Of a DNA stretch of 64,000 bases, positions 54,661 through 64,000 are shown one piece after another. The stretch lies in contig JAZARR010000070.1 in assembly GCA_037389465.1 (NCBI GenBank), positions 2,818,501-2,882,500 on the forward strand, in the 5' to 3' direction. The position numbers and the translations under genes are program-made. This DNA comes from Baylisascaris procyonis (lineage: Eukaryota; Nematoda; Chromadorea; Rhabditida; Ascarididae). The notes under the pieces were generated by a model. It saw nothing but the letters and a program-made list of their open reading frames with translations, ran no database searches and was not told the DNA's origin. Position 1 is the first letter of the stretch. Each line of letters starts with the position of its first letter.

Positions 54661-57600
54661 CGCATATGACAAAACGTTTATTGAACGAAAAGAAAAAAAT
54701 TGAATGCGCAAGGAGATGCGAGAAAAAAGACTTTTTGCTGGATGGATTTACATAAGAGGATATTCGAGGGCTCTCGATATCGCAATTGCAAATCGCGCTA
54801 TCCTGAATGGAGATGCTCAAAAAAAGAGAAGCTTTGCATGATGATTTCCGAGAATTTTAGATAAGAAAGTCAACGGTGCTGCAAAAGATACAGAAAGACA
54901 CCTGTCCCAGATGTGGTATTTGAAAAGCGACTTTACACTGATAAAGATCGAAAAAGAATTTCGCGCCGTGTGCACTGCAAATGTTCCGAGCATGAAAGGC
55001 GGGTGAAAAGCATTCATCTTTGTTTACTGGAAGTAGTGGCCATTGCTTTTAATAACATGCCATCATCGTCCAATCAGAGTTAGTGGCTTCTCTCAGGATA
55101 TCAACACGACTTCGCTATTTTTCATCAAGAATAGAAGCACCGCAAGATGTTTTTAGCTAGACTGCCACGGCATTTGCGTAGTATCAAACAAATATTTTGT
55201 CCAGATGATACATGGCTTCTTATCCGTTCATCCTTGCTCTTCTGCTTATTGCTAAATTCCAAACGTTCCAAATTGAAACAATCTTTCAGTGACTGTGAAC
55301 GGAGAAGTGCGTTAGCAATGCTCCACTCGTTGTGATTATTAATCTCGGTGAAAGCTGTTACTGGTTACACGGATGTTTTTGACGACCGCTCTATTCGTTT
55401 TATGCATTCAGCTAATAAAGGATTCCACAATCATAGACCTATGTAAAACTGTAGTGAAAAATTTCATCGATTTTTAAATACTCAACGATTACTGCATACT
55501 ATCGTTCTCGTTAGTGTTGATTTTAATATGCCGATATAGATTGGTTTTTGAAAAGAGCGAGTAAATCCTGTAGATATCAAATTTGCTATACTTTTGTAAT
55601 ATAAATTATTTTGTTCATATCGCCGATTGCCCTATACGCAGAATTTAATACTACCTAATGAAACCGAATGATTGGTCATATTAATTTTCTTAAAATTACT
55701 CGGAGCAATGATTCTTCTTTTATTAGAAAAACTATGAGCACTTTATAGCCCTATTTTTAACGATGCAAATATATGACTACGTATGGGAAACTTATTGGTA
55801 TTCAGTAGAAAGCGCTATTTTTCGATGCTTAAATGTTAATGAGAAGATAATCGACTAAATGAAGTGCACCTTTTAATCTTTGGAAGATTTTCCGTCTCAG
55901 CCCATGAATGGCGATCGAAACCTTCGCAAGATATTACTTCGATTGCTAAATTGAAAAGCAATAAGGGTGTAATCGTTGGTTGTATTAGTTGTGTTGGTGA
56001 AACAAATGTAACAATGCAATTTTCAATGAAAATAAATGCAAAAAATGTTTTCTAGTTAGGAGAGAAAAGTTGTTGGAAGTGGTGAATATATAATTAAATT
56101 ATGGAATTTTAACAAGTCGGAAATGTGTTCAAAAACTCGAATATATCTGTGATCGTTGATAGTGGTAAAATGGGGACTGCAGGTAAAGCGAAAACAGAAT
56201 ATTTCAATTAACATTTTCCGCTTGCCTAGTGATGTGCTCAGCCTTCACTATTAATTACATCTTCTTTCTTATCAAGATTTTATTTAATCTGCATATGTTT
56301 TTAAGTCTCTATATCATGAGAGTAATAAACCACTTCACATACCTAATGGAATTCTATATTTAATTCTGAGGTGATTTGCAGTAATATCTGTTCTTTGACT
56401 ATTAGTTATTTTCACTGTACTTTCTTGTTTATTCTCATAGGCGCGAGAGCGTTGCAATAGCCTACTTTTAAGGTTGTGCTACTTCATTGTTATTGCTACC
56501 TGTTTGACGCGGTTGTCGAGTTCAGCAAAGACGCCGCATGATGTTTATCTGTTCTTTGCGGTGCATTTGTTACGAACATATCGGTTATTCCGGTTTTGTT
56601 GCGTCGAGATTAATATCTTTCTGAAGGATCACTAGTAATTCCTCGGGTCTAACGACTCCGTAAATTTCTCTGACTCCAATATTTTTTAGCATATTCGGAG
56701 CCATCCCATATATACAGTTTGACGGTTTAAGCTATCTCCACAAGCTCTGAATAACTCCAAAGAATAGTCGATAATCTTTTGAAGACCCTTGAAGAAATGT
56801 TTTTGTTGGCAGTCATTGTTGCTGGTCGAAAAGCTTTTATTTTCATAATACGGAAGGTGTTAATTAGTATTTCTGGCATCTTTTTTGTTCAGAATTGGTA
56901 GAACCTAATGTACTATGATACTGAGAGGTACGAGAATGCTTTTGAGAACGATAAGCATACTTAGAAAGAAACAGCAAAGAACTTTAATATAAACGATACA
57001 AACTTTACAAGGAGGCGCTTGTCATTCTATTTCACAGTTATGCCATTCCACTTTAGAAAAGTAAATCCAAAAGTTGGCTTAACAACTAGCATTCAATAGA
57101 TTTTGCATATTTATTGTATGGAATTTTTTAAAGAATTCTATTCACGAGCCTAAGGTGCTTCTGATCGCACATATGCATTGTTTATTCAACGATTTCTCTT
57201 AGCAGATTTTTTCCTCAACGATTTTTCTCGACAGGAATTTTACGACTTCAAGAATATGCGGTCACCTGAATCCACAGGTTGAGGTCAGTGCTTTTAAGCA
57301 AGTCACAAAAGTGGAACTTTCATAACACTTCTGATACGGTATTGCATGCAGAACATTCAATTTCACTGATTGAGCAGTTGCAGCAATTGATTTAACGGAA
57401 TTATTAGAAGTAATGTACGGTCACGGTGCTTTAAGTTGTAGTAACTTCAAAGCGCTTGCACTCAGCTATTCCATGATAAAAACTAATAGGCATAAGACGT
57501 CGGGTGCGAAAATTACCTGCGAAATATGTGGGCTGTTCCTTCTCTCCCTTTCACCACCAAGATCATTTGTATTTAGAAATATTATCCTCCATACTCTATG

Positions 57601-60600
57601 ACCACATTCAGCCCACATAGTTTTATTGCCTTCAACTGCTTCCACGCAATAAATACCTTTGCAATCTTATGGCAATCCTCCATCAATAGTAGTGACAGCT
57701 ATTGGTTTTTTACCTTCCTGTTTACCTTCTTTTTTCTATTCTGCTCTTTCTTTTCTCTAATATCTTGCTCTTGAGATAATTTATGGAACACTGTCTTTTA
57801 CTTTTTATTACTTTGTAAAAACTACTTCATAAAAATCGTTTTTCTCTCCTCCTCATCCTCTTCTATCGAATGAAATGAGATAATAAAACAAAAATTCGAA
57901 GCTATTTGTATGGGCTCAGTGTAGCATCATATTGCCTATAAAGCACTTCTGGCGATGCGTCTAAATGAACGGCCATTTACGAGCAATGAGGGGGCATTGC
58001 ATTCCCTTGAGGCGTTTCGTGAATAGATTCAAGTGTTCTATAATAAAATTTTTTTATTACGTCGAATACATTGAATCGTTAATACCATTTGGGTGAGCGT
58101 AACGAGTACGATGGTGATTTTGAGGACTTTTTTTTACGATTGGTGTCTTTCAAATTCTAAAAGGCAACGGGAATTGAATGAATTGTTAGTGAATTGGGAA
58201 TTTGATTCATCACTTTCGAATATGTCTGCCTGATTGGCACATTATTTGGAAAATACATTTATGAAATGATCTTAAATATTTACAGTTGGGATATGTGGAA
58301 AATGACGAATAAAAGCAGTATTGAGATGATGACGTTCATAATTGTTCATTACTTCTATTTTCGCTATTAATCTAAATAATGTCATTTGTAAGGTTATTCA
58401 GGAGATCAGTTCATTTTTATGAATATTAATGAGAATGTTGCACTATAAATTTGTTTACTAAATGATGACGACACTAAGTTGACCACCTTGATAGAAAACA
58501 TTTGCTTCCGTTCTTTTCGATTTCCATTTGAAGTATGAAGCGTCTAAGTAATGAGGTGATCTTTCTTAATGAAGGCATTCAATTCGAAATCATCAAACAA
58601 AAACTATTTGTTTTTACTTCGTTGAAATTTCTTCAATAAAATCTGAAGATGCGCCTTCAACATCTCGCTACGTTTTTACGCTAAAAGTGATATAAACACT
58701 ATCTAACACAGGTGCAAAATATTTCCTCCGAGTTAGTTAAAGGTAAGTGAAAAGAAAACATGTTTATTTTTTGAATAAAATAATAATAGGTTGCGTTTTC
58801 GTTGAAAGAGTCGAAAACACGCCGATTTTTTCTTTAATATCTATTAGCGAATGTCTGTTCAGTTGCTCCTTGTTTTTATCACTAATGCAATAGCAAGAGC
58901 GAAGAGTAAGCAGCATAGGGATTATATGAGTAGAATACAATGAAAGTTCTACCAGCTCCAATTACCCATATGAAGCAGCGATTACCTGACATAGCTGATT
59001 TAAAGAATTGCATAATATTTCTATGCACGGAATATATGAGAAATTCATTTCAATTTTCTAAAATCAACATTGAAGGTGAATATTGCCTAGCAGTATATTT
59101 TTGTGAAAATCGACCATAGCAATGAGTGAGGGAATTTACTTGGAGCATCATCGATCGCCATTACAAATATCAAGTGTAATCGAAGAACGCTCATTAATTG
59201 CAGGAATCATGGTGGGGAGGAAGTGGAGGGGGGGGGGGGAGGGGAAGAGCAGGATACATGCGCCTGGTTTCTAGGCAATTATGGGATCAAATGTAATATC
59301 GTTATGCTATTTGTGTTATGGAAATATTCATTGAAGCAACAAACCAATATCAAAGTCCTTTAGGCAATTTAAGCTTCTTAACTTAAAATGGGCATTTAAC
59401 TTGTCAGCAGTTTCCTCTCGGTGGCAATTTATGCACCTCAACGTTCGTCGACTTATTTGGTACATTCGACTGGCGGTGATGGATATCACTACTCAATAGT
59501 GCCCTCCTCTCAGTCATCCTTCTTCGTATTGCGCTCACACGTATATTCGATTTTCGGTTGATGTCTATCACTAACTAGCGATCGAAATGTTACTTGTTCA
59601 TATTAGAGCATTTCAACCAATCTCCGCCTGAAACTAGCAAAGATTTTACTCATTATTTCACTGTTTGAATATTTACTAATATGCTTCTAGTTACTAAAAC
59701 CTTTTGTCATCTCGAACGATATTCTCATGATTCTATTCCTTTAAGGTGCAACATTCTAGCTAATGCAAGCATTTATCGAATTTCTGATCAACGTAACAGC
59801 ACATATATTATTGCTACAAATTGAAAAACTCAAAAGCGGAAGTGAAAGAGAAGTCAGCAAAAGAGAATGAAAACACAAGAGAAAATAATGCTTGCTTTGA
59901 AGAGACCATTTAAGAAACGTACTCTCTCTTAGAAATAGCAATAGTGAGCGTAAGTTGTTCAAATAATAAGTTTGTTGAATTTTAACACTCTCATTATAGG
60001 AATAGTCAACTTTCACATTAATATATCACTTCATGGTACTATTTCTACAATTGCTAAATAATTTTATTTTAGATTCTTTTTAATTCATTTCTTGGCGATT
60101 TTGCAAATTCTTGCTCTGCAAATGTGTTTACCTTCTTTTAAGCTTCATAGATAAGATTGCAGCTCTGAAAAACTTCCAATACCTTGTCAACCTTTTCTAT
60201 CGCTTTCGTTTCAATGTTCATCACAAACGATGAGACAGTTGCATTCGCCCTACACAATTTAAAACGTCAAGTAAAATCTTTTGAGGATTAATCAGTCATT
60301 TTCATTCTAGTCGCGTAAAAAAAAGAGTCAACGGATTCGCAAAGTAAGAGAATTCACTGACAGTCTATAGAAATTTTTTTTTTTCAGTCGTTCGAGTGCG
60401 CAGCCATTGAGTTAAATAAGATAAATGACAAATATGGATTCTTTCTCATTGATACTCTTTAATTTTCAACCTACAATTCCATAAACGATAACCGTGGGTC
60501 CATTTTCCTTGCTTGTTTGAATTGATTTTTTTAACTTTATCAGAATTATTTCTTAACGATAATAATATTTGCCTACTTATTACTTACTTTATTACGGTGA

Positions 60601-63600
60601 CACTGCCATTTATTATTGGCCATAACTCCAATTCAACTGATTTTATTAGAACACTGTGTTAGGGTGACAAGGAAACATTCTAGCAATTTTTGCTAACTTT
60701 ACGGCTTGAATTCTTCTTATGATCAAATACATCGCTATTAACCAACAAAAAAATTTAGTATCGTTTATGCGCGTCTATTAGAGTAATAGAAAACATCGTT
60801 ATATGAGTGGAGATGCTTCACCATTCCACCGACGCCCAAATCTTTTTCTGCACTGTTGCCTGCGAACGAGATGAAGGTTGTGCTCTCAAACACAGAAATT
60901 ATTTTCAATAATCGGTGCTAGAAAATTTTTGCCTAATTCTTGTAAATTGTGAACTGCATTTAATACCGCTTGATAACGAAAAAGCGAATCTCTCGTAGAT
61001 TTTTTGTGCGATCATCGGATCAATAAAAATATCAAACCAGTTAGCGTGTTTACATGTTTCTTTTTCGCCTATGAGGATGTTTTTCTTTGGGAAACGAAAT
61101 GCAGAAGTGCATACCCCGCGGTCCTCTCTAAAATCCCCCTCCTTAAAAAGTGTTCTTTGCTCTTTTTAAGGTCATTTTGCCATTTTACATTCGTCGATCG
61201 CCGTATTATCGGAGCTCGCGTGGGTAGAGAATATGACAAATGAAAGGGTGTGGCCGGAAAAATATATATTGGTTAAAGGACAATGAGGCACTACAAATAG
61301 AAAAAATCAGCGATCTCACATGTGTGATGCAGTTAAATTGAAGATATGTTGATAAACGATATAGAAACGTTCGATCGTTCAATTAAACATTATTTTCGAA
61401 TTCTACTCAATGGGTAAAATTCAAGTTGTGCGGAATCCTTGCATCGAAAATTTTTTTTCTTATTTATACAATGCAAGAAATTTCTTATTACGTTGAAGAA
61501 ATAAGTGTAGCTTTAAATCGTTGCATAAAGAAGCCATTCGAATCCATTTTTAATGATTTCCTCAAATTACATCTGCAAATGCGTGCATTTTATTCATTAA
61601 GTGCACTAAAGATTCTTCCCCTTTCTTCAATTCCATATTTATATCCAGAAAAAAATCGATCGTTTCAGAGAAAATTCCTATAAAATACAAGTAGTTCGAG
61701 CACTTCGACATATGTTACAACTGTGTTATCATTATGTGTAATTTGTATAAAAATATTAAAAGATACAATATGCTAATATTCTAATATACGTTCGCAGCAA
61801 ATATCCCATTACTTGGCGTTTGTCATTTTTATAGTGCTTCAAATAAAATGAAATATTACAAATATAAGCCAAAAAGAGACACTCAAAATAGAAAAGATAC
61901 CTTAAAAGCTATCAAGAAAGTTAGCAACTTTTTACACTCTTGGTCTTATATTTCATAGTTATTGACGCTTGAAAATGCTCTCTCTTTTCTAAAGAAAAGG
62001 TGCTCCCCAATTCTTCCAAAATAAAATTGAATCATATTTTGCTTCTTTCTTAAAATATCGAACATTATGATTTGCGAGAAATTAATGTGCATTCAGCTGA
62101 AATTTTATGCTTTAGAATAATCGCGCCGTTGAGAACATCGAAAGTAACTCGTTAAGCAAATACGTTTCAGCGATGCTTTAAAAATTCAGCACGCGAGTAA
62201 AACATTCTTAACTTTAAAACTTGTTCGGTCATCTTCTTGCATGCAAGAAAAATTGCAAAACGAGTGCAGCATATGATGTCACTGAACGCGATTTGCAAAA
62301 GTTGCACTTTTATGACAATAATCTTCTCACTGCGAAAGCAAGAAACTGAGAAAGCTATTTCGAAAGGACTTCCGTTCGCATCGATTCACGTGCAGATTGT
62401 AGCCAATGAAATTCGTTTCCCACAAATGAGTTGACGTAGTATTCTTACAAAGATTTTTCTCAGTCACATATATTGGGAATAATGAATCGTAAGCGATTCT
62501 AGCATCTGATTAAATGAAATATAAGTTTACTTCTAAGTTGAATAAATAATTTCTTCGCTATTCGATACTCTCCAAAATAGAAAACATTAATCAATCACTA
62601 GAGAGCATAGTACTAAACTCCTTCCAACTATTTCGATGCACGAAAGCGAAGCAGCACGAAGTAAGAAACTTTTTATTTGCATTTATTTAGGTCGATTTAA
62701 AGATTTTATTCTCTAATAAAGATTCACATTTCGAATAGACCAATGAAATTTAGAAAAAAATTTTATTGGGGGCAAGAAAAGGTGGGGACGGTTGAAATGG
62801 AGAAAGAGAAGCAACATCAGAGTATCACTTAGTACCTTAATAATAGCTTAGGACGATGCGCTTTAGAAACATTCACGCTTTATTCGTTGGTTTCTCTAAT
62901 CAGTGTAGGGCTTATCTTGCCACAATTTTTCCTAGAAAATCCGTACGTAACGCAGAATCTAAGTAAATGTTCACCGCACATATTTCCGCAAACGTTTGTT
63001 GGTATTTCTGGACCGGATGATAAACTATGAAGTACCTTACCTCTTAGATGAGTACATCTGAACGGTGAGAGGGAAATTCTACCCATTTCAATGAGTGAGC
63101 GCTTCCTTGTTGTAATTATAGTGCTCCTTTGAATGGAGTGCCTTGCGAATTCTCCCAATTTTATTGTTAGTATGGATCTGTCTCTGCAACTCTTCTCAAT
63201 TATTTTGCCTGTCTGGATGCAATCACTGCGATCTTTTTTTCGTTTACTGCTACTTTGGGAGCAATTTCAATGAATTATGTCTCAGATTCGCGCTCTTCAT
63301 CTCTATAAAACTGTTGATCCTGGTTCTCGATGAATTTATTCAAATAACCCCAAAAATATTTTCATCGTTATTTTCTATTTCCACAGTTATACTTTCTTGT
63401 ATCAAATGTATAATTTCACTTTGTCAAGATTCTATATGAACTACTATGCAATAATATGAGATTTTACAATTATATCACAATTGCTAAACGTCATTCAAGT
63501 TCTCCTGAAAACGTCGACAACAGCATCAATATTGCTATATTCTTTTCGATGTCCATCAAATTTTATTGAAAATTAAAACTATTTAAGTGATGAGCTATAA

Positions 63601-64000
63601 AAATCCATAGTTGTTTTATTGTAAACGATCATTCAATATAACGGTCATACAGTATATGTGATTCCTCTTTTGCATACAGCTCAGCGATACATTATATTAC
63701 GCACATTTCTCTGCTTCTTATGTTGACAAACCCTTTTGATATTGTGTGCACTGGAGGTAGACCGCACTTGTGTTCTATCATAAAGGCGAGTTCAGGTAGG
63801 TTCCTTTAACTTCGCATCAATACATACGCTGAGGAGTAAGTTTTATTGATACGAGTAGATGATATGTAGTTTGTTGGTGCGCATCGTCACTTCCAAATCT
63901 GTACAACATTCAATCATTCCTCACGCGATCGCCGGCTCATTAGCTACCCAAAAAAAAAAGAGTTAAATGAGCGAAGCTGTGTGAGCGGGTAGCGCATTCT
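54661..64000. other. Gene-poor DNA to the window end
   Basis: About 9.3 kb of AT-rich sequence with scattered homopolymers and a G-rich run (59228-59244). Near 60.17-60.39 kb both strands show plausible short exons: plus, a join of 60267 to the frame starting SFECAAIELNKINDKYGFF after a strong T-run acceptor; minus, a frame ending KAIEKVDKVLEVFQSC. They exclude each other and neither is recognised. No gene can be supported. Confidence 0.5.
59226..59244 (+). repeat. G-rich tract
   Basis: A run of 12 G, then A, then 4 G within gene-poor DNA. Confidence 0.85.

Overview
The window is nuclear DNA of a nematode. It holds two cuticle collagen genes with the nematode-specific layout (short N-terminal exon, R-X-X-R processing site, broken Gly-X-Y blocks, C-terminal [10 protein letters not shown] motif). 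It also holds an exact copy of the nematode SL1 spliced-leader sequence, and several genes begin just behind a trans-splice-type acceptor. The DNA is AT-rich, with many small exons, homopolymer runs and AT microsatellites. I cannot name the species.

Layout, left to right. The 3' half of a selenophosphate synthetase gene runs off the left edge on the + strand (1-906). Three minus-strand genes follow: an ER FKBP2-type prolyl isomerase (2395-4418), a two-HMG-box mitochondrial TFAM/HMG-5 homologue (6801-9493), and a 14-exon, 668-codon coiled-coil gene (12277-20037) whose best match from memory is CCDC40, the axonemal ruler protein. From 20 to 26 kb lies repeat-rich DNA with the SL1 copy (22533-22554, minus), an inverted repeat sharing its splice donor, a 38-bp tandem repeat and a GC-rich patch between 29-bp direct repeats. 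Then come collagen gene 1 (26383-28358, +), a six-exon PGAP2/FRAG1-type membrane protein (30957-35168, minus) and, after about 9.6 kb of unassigned DNA, collagen gene 2 (44848-46401, +). The last 17.6 kb contains no gene I can support.

I assembled the multi-exon genes by hand from both strands, requiring each exon to keep frame across GT-AG (once GC-AG) junctions. The reading frame is preserved through every junction of the FKBP2, TFAM, coiled-coil, PGAP2 and both collagen genes, so these look intact. The genes do not form one pathway. They are housekeeping (Sec metabolism, ER folding, mtDNA maintenance, GPI-anchor trafficking) plus cuticle genes.

Most interesting points: a CCDC40-like gene in a phylum regarded as lacking motile cilia, apparently without the usual C-terminal part; and an SL1 sequence without a visible Sm site whose donor-side sequence is repeated in inverted orientation about 300 bp away. 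I found no clear evidence of a wholly new system. Many open frames of 60-110 codons are at chance level for this AT-rich DNA and are not annotated.
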